Shown here piece by piece: positions 23,803-36,100 of a stretch of 64,000 nucleotides of DNA (position 1 is the first letter of the stretch; the number at the start of each line of letters is the position of its first letter). Position numbers and translations under genes: made by a program. Below the pieces are notes generated by a model. It had not been told where the DNA came from. It searched no databases and worked only from the letters and a program-made list of their open reading frames with translations. The stretch is from Berberis thunbergii (Eukaryota; Streptophyta; Magnoliopsida; Ranunculales; Berberidaceae), in assembly GCA_003290165.1 (NCBI GenBank), contig QNQO01002090.1, positions 1-64,000 of the forward strand, given 5' to 3'.

Positions 23803-26149
23803 TTAATTGTCTCGCCTTCATTCAAGCTGAGTAGGTTATCGTATCAAACGTGTTTAGTCCTTAACCCAAATAGGGCCTACTAAAGTCATCGATTGGGTCA
23901 ACACGACACGATGAGCAATCGTGTCATATTTTATCAAACCTAAACCCACTAAATAGCGTGATGTGCCACATCGGGTCATACGTAACTCTTGAAATCATAA
24001 TCTCAGTATGGACGATTTACCTTATTTTACAATCTATTTCACTATAATACTAATTGAATCTTTTATATTTGTTAATCGCATATCTAATAAATATTTTCAT
24101 TTTAACATGTCATCTTAGATGTGTAATATTATCCGTATTTGACAGATATGTAAAATAATTTAAAATTTTAAATGTAGTAAATGAGCACCATTCAACTAAC
24201 AAGCTAATCCAAACCAAATCCAAACAATATAAAAAAACAAATGCAACTCCTCGCAAACAATTTAATATATTGTATATTACTTTTCTTTTGACTAAATTCG
24301 CAAATATATAACAACAAATTGAAATCACATTGCCAATTCTAGTTTAGTCCACATATGATTTCTATGTATATAATAAGAATGTTTCAACTTTGTACCATAT
24401 GCCGGTTGGAGCTAGCAGGTTCAATTCTCAAATTGGGTTTCATATTTCAATTTTGGGCTTCTTTCATGTTTTGCACAAACTAGATCTTTGATGCTTCGAC
24501 CTTAGATAATTCCAACCTACACAATTCAACTTAGGTTTTACTGCTTACTCGTCCATATTAAGCAAACTCGGACTTAAAATAACAAAATTTCAGTACCCTC
24601 AATAAAACATACCACATATTATATATTAATTAAAAGAACTACATGAGTGAACCAAATCAGAACTAAACACTTTTAACTTTCGTCTAGACTTTTTAACTAG
24701 GACTAATAAAAAAAAAAAAGGATCTTTCTCATAACTAGGACTACACTCGAGCACTGGTGATAATCTAGGTTGCAGAAGGGTTCAAAGCCAATTTCAAATT
24801 GGAACAAAATTGCGACAGCCACGAAAATCTACGTTAATCCATTGAAAGGCAGACTTGAAGTTCAAGTTTACCATCTATAATGCCATACACCATATATGTT
24901 ACGGAGTATGCAAACATCATCGCCCATACTAGAAATGTACTTGGTTCATTCCGAACCATGCATACACGAAAATTAAAAAAAATGCTATAATAAAAAGAAA
25001 AAATTAAAGAATAACTATATAATTTCATAAATACTCAACATGATGAATAGAGGGACAAAACTGTGCCAATGACTTTTCAAGTCTTTCTCAAACAAAGTGA
25101 GTAACTAAAAAGATTACAATAACCAAAATGAACCTTTTGTCATACTGAATTTTTGTTTTTGCAGTGTAAATATCGAGTTGAGTTGATAATGATATATAAT
25201 TCAAACACTGGATGTATGCACATGTAATCACTATTACAATAGTCGATGCGGAAGAAAACATTTCATTATCTGGCTTTTAATTAAGCTGAGTAGGGTTTCG
25301 TATCAACCATGTTCAGTCGTTAAGCCTAAACACGACCTGCTACATTCATCATCGGGTTGGTACGACACGATTAACAATTTTGGCATATTTTCTCAAACCT
25401 AAACACAATAATTACCTTACGTACCTTCAATCAATCTAGAAGGATTTACCTTATTTTACACTTTATTTCTCTATAATACTAATTAAAATCCTTTAGAATT
25501 GTTAATTCCATATCTAATGAATTTTTCATTCTAACATGATCTTAGATATGTAATATTATCCGTATTTGATAAATATGTAATACAATTAAATCTTTAAATG
25601 CAGAAAATGAACACAATATTATATCCACTAACAAGCTAATCCAAACCGAACCCCGTAAAACAATAGTTACAACTCCTCGCAACAATACAACATCAATTTA
25701 ATGTCTTGTATATTACTTTTCTCTCGACTAAATTCCCAAATATAAAACGCCAATTCTAGTTCAGTCAATACATTTATTTACCGTTATTCCGCTAGACACA
25801 ATACACGACAAAAACAAAAATAACGAACTTCAATTTCATTTTCGCTTGTCGAGTTAATGACTTGTCCATTATCTATAAATATTTTACCAAAATCATATAG
25901 ATGTAATCAATGTAACATTTTTAGCCACATGACAATGTATATCAAGTTTTGGTAAAGACATTCAAATTATAACATCATCAAAAAAAAAAAGTGAAAATAA
26001 CTTATTTATTTTTGTAAAAAAGATATAAAAAATTCTCAACTTAGCAAAAGGAGAAATAGAAGAAGTGGCTATTCTTCATGCCTTTTTTTTTTGTTTCCCT
26101 CAGCAACCCAAAAAAAAAAAAAAAAAAAAAACTTCCCTAAACAAAAACC

Positions 26150-27146
26150 AGAACTCTTTAAACTCTCTCTTCCTCTCTTCTCCTTCTCCGTCTCCCTTCT
26201 CTCTAAAAACACATTCTCGCTCTCACTTTCTCTCTCAAAATCTCCCTCATTTAAACCACCCAAAGCGATTCTCTCTCTTCCTCTAATACCCCACTGAGTC
26301 AGAATTCTCTCTTTCAATCGCGAAGAACCAACTTCTGTTCTCTGCAACAGAAGCGAGCGCAGAGACACTGTTTAACTACACTCCTTGCGGTTAGGGTTTG
26401 GAGTCGAGTCTCGGATCGTCGCGGTAAGGGTTTGTTCGTCTCTCCCTCTTCAACAAAGGGTTTCGTTAGTTTTTGCTTTGTTTGGTTATACTGGTTTCTA
26501 TTGGTTGAACTTTATAGTGTGGCAAAAACCCTAACTTTGAACGACTGAGGAGTCGAGGATTGGTGTTTGTGTGAATTTCTCTGCGCTGGTAACCGTCTAG
26601 GGTTTTTGTGAGTCTAGGGTTTCTTTGGCAATGTGTTTGAATTAAAGTTGTGAATCGAAAACCCACCATAATGGATGGAAAGGTAGATTGTTTAGTGAAT
26701 TGGTGGCGGTAGAGATGGGGGGTTCCTGATTTTTTATTGGTAATTGTTTGGGCTCGAAGATGGAGGCGTAGTTAGGGCTTTTTTGATAATTTCTGTTCGT
26801 TCACTTGAGAATCCATTGCATGGTGGTTCATTGTTTATGTTGAAGTGGGTTTAGAGTGTACAGGGCAGAAAAATAAGGACTAATAGAAAACCCTAGTTGA
26901 GGGTTGGGGTTGGAGGACTTCGAGTTTTTGTTGTGTACAGAGTGAATTTTTGATCTTTTAGAAGGAGGGAAGATAGTTGGGATTTGTTGACAGAAGAGTT
27001 TTAGTGAGTGAAGCAAAACAATTACTAGGGTAATAGAAAAGGGTTCAATTTTGTACAGAGAAGATGGCTAATTTCGGTTGTGGGAAAGGGTATTATAATT
27101 GGGCATTCAGTGTCTTGTTCCTTACTGATGATGTTAGATACTCATT
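26150..27146 (+). promoter_or_regulatory. leader region of the serine-rich protein gene
   Basis: A pyrimidine-rich CTCTCT tract (26160-26300) of the kind seen at plant transcription starts, then TAGGGTTT motifs. A likely leader intron starts at the GCG|GTAAGG donor near 26421 and ends at GTTAG (27137), ten bases before the ATG. The exact start site is not fixed. Confidence 0.45.
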
Positions 27147-30100
27147 ATGGAAAGAAGTGAACCTGCATTAGTTCCCCAGTGGTTGAAGAATAGTGGAAGT
27201 GTCAGTAGCAGCAACAGTACAATTCAGCATTCCACATCATCGTCTTCCCCCCAATCAGGTACCTTTTTAAAAATAAAATAAAATATAAACTTGCTTTATT
27301 TACAAATTTTGCACTTTCAATTTCATTTTTAAAGCCTTCGGGTTGAGGGACTCAAAAGTTTTGGTTCAAGCTCGTGACACCATCATAGTAGTTTTAATAT
27401 AATTCTTGTATGATGTTATCACATATGGAACATTCCCACAAAGGTTTACACGTTCCAGTAATCTTAGAATTTGAAAAGTTGCCAATCATTTTCAACGTAA
27501 TCATTAACTCATAGTATAGATTTGATGTAGATGGAGTTAGAGGATATGTTTTTTTGTGGGAATGGTCTATATGGTATTATACTTTAAGTATAGGGAAACT
27601 AAGAGTAGTTTGATTGTGAATCACGTGTTACCATCAGTTTTCCTGATCCTGCATTTACCCATATATTTGCATTTTATAGATGACCATACAACCACCCTCC
27701 CGACAAGAAATAGATCGTCTGTGAGCAGTATTGGTGATTATGATAGTTCTCGGTCTTCAACTTTCACAGATAGGACTTCCTCGTCCTATTTTAATAGGAA
27801 TTCGGCGAGTAATGGTTCAATGATGCATGAAAAGAATCCATCAGTCTATGGACGTTCTTATAGTAGCTCTGGTAGAAGCCATCGAGACAGGAATTGGGAT
27901 ACTGACCTCCTTGATTTTTATAGCAAAGAGAGGTTGGTCCCGGGGGACCACAGGGATCGCTATTTAGTTCCATCAGGGGTAAATGCTAACCCTTTCACCA
28001 ATAGGATCAAGAAGGATCCATTAAGGCGTTCACAGTCAGCATTATTGGGACAGCGTAGCGAGCTGAGGCTTCGGCGAGTAGCAGTCGCAGATGTGAAAAG
28101 TGGTAGTATAAACGGCCAGAGTAGCAATAATTCTCTGGTTGTTGGGGGCAGCACTAACAAGGCTGCATTTGAGAGGGATTTCCCATCTCTTGGAACTGAA
28201 GGAAGACAAGGAGCTTCTGAAATAGCAAGAGTTTCATCCCCTGGTTTGGTTCCCCCAATTCAAAGTTTGCCTACAGTTTCATCTATCAATGTACGTGAGG
28301 GTTGGAACTCAGTTTTGGCAGATGCGCCCCTCTCATTTGGAAGCAACAACATGGGATCCTCATCTGTTAAACAGTCTGCTCCCTCAAGCCCGGCCACTGT
28401 ATCTCCTAGCACAACTGGTCTAAATATGGCTGAAACACTAGCCCAAGTCCTTCACGCGCTCGTACTACTCCTCAGGTAACTCAACCGTTCCCTTGTTTAA
28501 GTTATATTGTTTGACTTGTTATGGTGTTTACAACATTCTTTCTTGCTTGATCACAGGTAGCTGTTGAGTCTCAAAGGCTTGAGGAATTGGCTATTAAACA
28601 GTCTAGGCAGTTGATACCTATGACACCATTGACACCTAAAGCTTCAGTAAGATCATTGGCATTGCTTCCATTTTTTACTCTTTTTATGTAGTCTTTTATC
28701 TTAACTTCTACATTTTGTATTTTCCTGTTTGCCACGTGCATAGTTACTGTGGAGCTAAGCTTCTGCTGGGTGTTTCTATCTTTACCTAGTTTTCTATTTA
28801 TATATCGACCAAGCTTATGTTAGCATCTCTTCGGAACCAATTGTGGGACTTTTTTGTATGAAATTTGTATATTACTTATAGGCCTTTTTTGTATGAAATT
28901 TGTATATTACTTGTATGGGATTATTTTCTGAGACTTTAATGGTAAACCTATTCTCAGTAAATTTTTTGGGTAAACCTATGCTTCAATAAACACTTTCTCT
29001 ATTAAAATTCAATGAATAAAAAGCTAAAAAAGATTGTTAAAAATCTGAATATAATCAGTTCAAATAGAGTGTGTGTAATACACTGTCACTATGTACTCAG
29101 TACAAATATACAAAATATAATAATTGATTTGAGTCTACTCAATACACTATATATCAATGATTTGAAGTGATGCTCTCTGTTTCTTTTTGTTAATTTGGTA
29201 TCCGATCAATGTATAGTATTTTATTTTGTATTTGGTAAACTGTAATGGCAGCTTTATAATATACCATTGGTATCAGTAGTTTAGTCTGTAAATTTTTTTT
29301 GTGTAATTGTGGTGGATATTCAGAGTCACAACAGACTCACAACTCATTTTGTGTGGAAGAAGATTTTGAAAATTTATCAGATGTATTATATATCTCAAAA
29401 GGAAGAGTGGACAGTGGGAAAACTGCCCCTCACAAAAGATATACATCCATGTATGAGTACTATGTACTAAACTACTCCAGTGGAAGACATTTGAATTGAG
29501 GTGTATCAATTAAGCAAAATAATTCAGTTTAGGTTAAGGAGAAGGGACGAAGTTAGATTTTGGGAAAATCTTTGGTTTGGCCAAATGAGTATACATAATG
29601 GTTACATTGTCATACACTCAATTTCTCGACCTAACACTCGGATCATAAGCACTTTTTCATTAAGGATATCATTACTCAAGCACCGGACGGCTTCTTTTAG
29701 AACTTGGGCCTCAAAAAGATAAATTGGCTTCTTTGGCTTTTCTGGAAGATTTTTGGCTCAATTAAAATACATAATGTATTTTTGATTAGGTATTCTTGTA
29801 GAACTCGGATCGTTTGTATTTTTGGATCATAGAACTTGGCTCATTACTTTTTCGTTAGGTATTTTTGACGTCAGATTTCATTTTGACGCTCATCCTAACC
29901 TTCACCGATCTTTTTAATAGGTATTATTAGACTCTCACTCCCTTGGTTTTTCATCGCCACTAAGGGTGTAATTTGAGTGGTTGGAGATTAGTCCAAGACT
30001 TGCACAAATTGTTGAGGGTCAACATGCTCAAACTGACATTTATCCAGTCAATAAATGAGCCAATTTTTTTGGCCCCTCTACCCAAAATGAAAGGATTCTA

Positions 30101-33100
30101 TTTTAAAATTTGTGAAATCTTTAGAATCAATGTGAAGAATTTAAAGAGTAATTAGGTTGCAAGGATTTATATCCAATTTCCATTTTACTAACCCATGGGA
30201 CAATATTTTCGTTTTCACGTTGGGTTCAGTTAGCCCCCCCCCCCCCCCCCAAGTTGCATTCCTACACACCATAGTTACTTTTTTTGTCTGGACTTTAGAT
30301 CATATGGACTTCTCCAAATCATAATTGTAGTTTGGTCGAGTTACCCTCTTTTGCAATCTGTTTTGCTACAACACCCACATGTAGCAGGACAAAGATCTCT
30401 CATTCCTTATCGGAAAGATATGTGGCTCTATGAAAGAGGGATCATTTATGGAACATAATTGGTCTGATTGTTGAGTTAGCGAAACACATTTCTTCCATAT
30501 TTTGGACTTTAGCTCCATGTAATACTATCATAGTTTATCAATATCTTACGATAAATACAATATGATACACAATATGTATTGTATCTAATCCTCGTCGATT
30601 TGGTACATATATATCTCGATATAAGATGATGTAAAGATGCATTTTCAGTGATGTGAATGAATGGATGGATGATAACCAATAGCTTGTTAATACGTGTAAC
30701 ACATGCCGTATATCAATGGAAGTGTTTTGGGGGATGTGTTTGCTTGAATATGTCTTATTTGTGCTTAAATATATTGTATATAAAGTTGTACTTATATTAA
30801 TTTTTGTACCTTACCTTACGATACACATGTTACAATATACGTATCTTAAACTTAGGTTTCCGATATACGATGAGATAAACGTTCTGATAACTATGAATGC
30901 TATATTTTCATGTGATACTATATTGTAATAATATATGGAAGGATTGAAATCTTGGACCAAAATACTATGTATGGATGGGTGTGAGTCATGTATGACAACG
31001 AATTTTCCAAGATCCAGTGCAATTACTCATAGAATGATACAGTGCAATTACTCATAGAATGATACAGAAAGACATTCTCACTTTAGGGTTCTAGAGGTGT
31101 TTAAAATATGAAGAAAAGATTGTGGGAGATGAATTTTGAATACTGGAAAAATGAGCCAAAGTTGTGTGCTTAGTAGATGGTGGAAGGCATTCGTAAATCA
31201 CCACGAAGATACCTTATCTTGACGTAATCCACTTTGTGGTGAAAAATGATTACAGACTATTTAACAAAGTTATTTTTTTGATTTTGAATATAGAAAAGGA
31301 AAAAGAAGAAAAAACAAATGGTATTTTCCTTTAGAGTTGGGGTTCTCTAGGAGCTAGGCAATCTACATCGTACCCCTCATAGTGAGAGGTTTCACTAGAC
31401 GCTAGCACCGTGCCTCGTGAGCGAGAGTAAGTTGTGTTTTTGAATCCCGATAGCAAATTGTAACGACACTAGGCAATAGTTTGCGCCCAATCCCCTTTAT
31501 GGCTTATGTATCACTTGAAAATTTTGTTTTATTCTGGACAACATCTTCCAAGATATCTATTTTAATCCTGGAAGCATTTGACTAGATGATGAACTTGAAC
31601 TTCATTGACGTCATTAAAATAATACGCAAAGTTGCTTTTATGTACCTTTTTCTAGTGAATATATTTCCTGTTAGTGATTGATTAAAAAAATTTGTATGAA
31701 AAAAAATCCAGTACATACTTTGGGGGCATAAATTTTTTATTTTGGTTTCATGTCTATTGATATTTATTTTAATTATGCTTTTTTATGCATTCATTGGACA
31801 AATAATCTACTTTATTTTCACCAATTTTGAAATGGTGATGTAAATTGCAAAAAGTAGAAACCTTATAGGAGAATCTGGTGCAAATGCATTAAATGTCAAT
31901 ATCATTGCCATTTATACTTGATTGTTCTAGATATAGATAAATACTAAAAAATTCCACAAAGTTTCGTCAATGAAGATTCTTATCGTTCCCATTTATAACC
32001 TGATTGTTATAGATATAGATAAATACAAAAAAGTTCCATAAAGTTTCATCAATGAAAACTCATGTTGGTCCTATATATAACCTGATTGTTCTAGATATAG
32101 ATACTCGAAAATTCCATAAAGTCAAGTTCATAAATTTGATTCGATGATTGGATGTTGATGAAGAGAATAGGGTAGGACCGTAGGATACTAGGGAATGATG
32201 TTAGCAATGCTATTTTTTTGGGGAGTGTTGTGATTCTCGTGGGATTTCTCTAATGTAACTTGGCTTTGGTTCTCTTGAGTTCTCTTTGAGGAGCAAAACT
32301 AGGTGGTTTTTATTTTGCTTAGCATCGGAGCGTTTCTTTGTACGGTTGTTGAAACTCTCAAAGCTTAACCTATTAAAAGGCTTTCAAGTCAACAAGGAAG
32401 CCCCCAAAGTACATCTCTTCCAATTCATGGATGATACCATCTTTTTCATTGGCAATGATGATCTCCTTCAAGCAAGCAGCTCAAGTTCTTAGGATGGTGG
32501 GCATTGGGGATGGATACGAGGGAGGCCGCCAACTTGTTTGGATGTGAGATGGGATCTCTCCCCATCACTTATTTGGGGCTCTCTTTGGGCTTTAATTGGA
32601 GGTGCAAAAAGATGTGAAATCCAGTGCTTGAAAGCAAGCGAGAGTAAACTCTTCTACACAGGGGTAATCTTCACCCAAATAATAGTGCTCTTGCCAATGT
32701 GCTCGTGTATTACAAGTTTTTATTTTGTTTGCCGGATTCCGTGGCTAAAGATTGAAGAAGATAGCATACTGAGAAATTTCATTTGGCATGGGGCAAAAAA
32801 CTCTCATGGGTTTCATGCTCCCAAGTGAGACTTGGTTTATATTACCAAAGACAAAGGTGGTCTTTGCAGTAGACAATTTATATTGATGAATCAAGTTTTG
32901 CTTGGAAAGTAGTTATAGCACTTTGAGAACAAAAAGGGGTATTTGTGGGAAGTCATTTCAGCTAAGTATGGGTTGTAGCAAGATGGGTGACTTCCCAAGT
33001 GTCCGAAAAGTCCTTTTGGGTTTAGCGGGTGGGGTAGCAAGTCATCAATTTCTAGCTTTTTCTTGCAAGGAGTGGCCACTTAGGTTGGTAGGGGTGATTG

Positions 33101-36100
33101 TACTTACTTTTGGAATGATTTGTGGTTGGGGACAAGACCACTAAGAGAAAGTTCCCTCGATTATTTCTATTGTCTACAAGGAAACTTGGGATGGTGTCGG
33201 AGTGGATCCAATGGTGGTGGGGATTGGTCAGGAACATCCACAACGTGTTGGAATGGGAAAAGGAGGAAGCTTTCAATTATTTGGGGTGCTTGAAGGGATA
33301 ACTTTGAGGGACGTGATGATGAATGGGACCGGAAGTGGGGAGACGAAGATGTTTTCAGTTTAAAATCCTTCTTTGCAACGTTGATGGAAGGCAGGACTTT
33401 GCAAAGTTGATGGAAGGCAAGATCCCTGATGAAGTGCCAAACGACCATTCTGTATCTCTAGGATCAAAATCACACCCCTAGAGTATGATTTTTCTTTTTC
33501 TTTGGCAATGTTTGTGGGACTGGTTGCCTCCATGAGTTGACCATTGAAAGCCCTTAGTGGTTGTGGGGTTCACATTGAGGCTAGCTCCCATTTTGCTGCT
33601 CCATTGTTTTTATTTTTTATTTTTTTAAAACAGAAAAAACCAGAGATTATATAATGAAAAAGAGGGGAGATTAGACCTCGTTTACTGCTTTATTGTTCTA
33701 TTGCCTCTAGAGGAATTTTTCCTAGTGCCAAATATGAATCAATTTTGTCATGCCGAGTTCTATTCTAGATGGCTCGGTGGTTTTGAAGGGGTGTCCTAAT
33801 ATCATTAGTGCTAGGACCTCTTATGTCATTTGTTTGTCATGTATGACAATCCATGCACGTGTATGAATTTGGGATACTGCTTGAAACAAATGAGTTATTT
33901 GAGCGATTGTGGGCAGATCCCTCTTTAGTGATGGTTGCTTCTTGATCATGTTTGACATTTTCAGAAAGGGGGAAAAATCAACCACTAATCAAAGTGGTCT
34001 AATATTCTCGTTTACAAATCTTACTTGAGCTTGAGTTACGATTAAGGCTCTGCTTGGTATGGTGCAAACTAATGCCTTTGCAATAGTGACTATAGTTTCA
34101 CATTGTGGGTGTGTTTGGTATAAGATATTTGAATTATTAAACTGCATTAGAATACAGCTGCCTGCAGGAGAAATCCTCCTGAATCATAATCAGGCCATGG
34201 TTTTCTTAGCGCCATCAGACTCTCTCTTCCCAATTCTTTTCTCTCCTCCATTACCTCTCTTCCCAACTATTTTCCTTCTCACTTTGAACCTACACCATAG
34301 GTAGAGTAGAGTTTGACTTGCTCAGGTGTTTAGCAACCAAACAAGAGAAGAATGGGTTTTAGTTGAGTTTCTCCTCCATATGGAGCAAATCTCTATATCT
34401 CTAGATCTCTCCCCTGCAATATTTTCTCCTAAACTCAAGTCCTATCTCTAGAAATCTTTACATAACCATTCAAATTGGCGGACATAATTTGTTCTTATAC
34501 CTACTGCAACATTGTTTTGTTATAATTAGTAAGTTTGGGATTCGAAAAGCACTGAGATCTTTTACTATTAAATTACCTCATATGGGATAAGTTGTGATTT
34601 GGGAGTCTTAAGATAATTTTATGATATATGAAACTTTTGTTAATATAAGTATACATGTTTCTAACAATTTTAAGGAGTTAGTAAATGAATATAAACGATA
34701 TGTATAGCCAAATACTTGTCAAACTTTTCATTGATTTTCTTTAATTTACTACATAGTGATTGTAAAGTAATACATTGGAAACTAGTACATTTGGAAAATA
34801 ATACAAATGTAAGTTTGCAAAATGTATTGTTTTGCGGTATACCAAGTGGAGCCTAAGTGCATGTGGTTTTAGACCTTGTTGTACCTTTCATTTCTTGGTT
34901 TGTACGGCAAACCACTCGTTAGCCATGTGACCCTATTACCCTAGTGTACCTTTCATCTCTCTCCTTTAATAATTAGTTTAAGTGAAAATTTTATACTCCC
35001 ATTGGCACTTTCATCAAGTAGTAGTCTACACCCTTATGCTAGGTGTGATTAATTCATGCAGCATATGTTTTAGTGGTTCAACTTTGAGTGGGTGCCAAAC
35101 AGTACAAATGCCACCATTTACTCTCGGTCGCACCAATTAAACCACTACATTTGGCCCTCATAACTAGCATTTGAACCTGAGACTCATTTCTTTTGGCACA
35201 CCTCTTTTTGGTGTCTTTGCTGAAGTTACCCTGCTTTTTAGTTTTTTGCTTATTATCTTTGATGAAAGGGGATGTCCAGAATTGTTGTACCAATTTATAA
35301 GAACAAAGGGGATATTCATAATTGCTCGAACTATAGAGGAATAAAGCTTATGAGTCATACGATGAAACTTTGGGAGAAAGTTATAGAACGAAGACTTGGG
35401 AGTTTAACTACGGTTTCGGAGAATCAATTTGGATTTATGCCGGGTAGGTCTACTACGGAGGCCATCTTCCTGCTTAGACAAACTATAGAAAAATACCGAG
35501 AGACACGTAAGAGTTTGCATATGGTTTTTATTGATTTGGAGAAAGCATATGATAGGGTCCTCAGGGAGTTAATTTGGTGGGTGCTTGAAAAGAAGAAAAT
35601 GTCTCAATGTTATGTCGATATCATTAAGGATATGTATGAAGAGGCTGTAACAAGTGTTCGCGTAGTAGGTGGGATGTCCAGTGAATTTCCAGTGTCAGTA
35701 GGACTACATCAAGAGTCGTTAAGTCCATATCTTTTTGCTTTAGTCATGGATGAGTTGACGAGACATCTGCAAGAAGATGTACCTTGATGCATGTTATTTG
35801 CAGATGATATTGTCTTAATTGATGAGACTAGTGCAGATTTATGTCAGAAATTAGATAGGTGCCGGGCGGCTTTAGAGAGTAAAAGTTTTAGAATTAGCCG
35901 TTCGAAGACGGAGTATCTAGTGTGCAACTTTGGTTGTGAACTGCGAGGGAGAAGTAATGCAATTGAGGTTGAAGGTGTAGAGGTCTCAGAGTGTGAGACT
36001 TTTCGATATCTAGGATCTATAATTAAAAAGAATGAGGCTATTGGAGAAGATGTAGACCATAGGATTAAAGCTGGTTGGTTGAAATGGCGAATGACGTCAG

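Larger units (their letters stand above)
21470..25990. repeat. three diverged tandem units (A 21470-22865, B 23806-25265, C 25266-25990)
   Basis: Landmarks recur in order. GCTAATCCAAACC lies near 22076, 24205 and 25635. AATTGCAACTTCTCGCAAC and variants follow in each. GACTTGTCCATTATCTATAA occurs in A (22315) and C (25859). GAGTTGATAATGATRTATA occurs in A (22716) and B (25175). CTGAGTAGG...CGTATCAA opens B and C. Unit A is followed by an inserted TIR element, B has extra sequence at about 24355-24990, and C is cut short before the next gene. Non-coding; identity unknown. Confidence 0.7.

Noticed and set aside
26069..26368. 99-codon minus-strand Glu/Arg-rich frame
   Set aside because: Reverse reading of the pyrimidine-rich leader and an A-run.
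29501..29722. Frame with [12 protein letters not shown] resembling a LINE motif
   Set aside because: Only one short match and no neighbouring LINE text; too weak to call.
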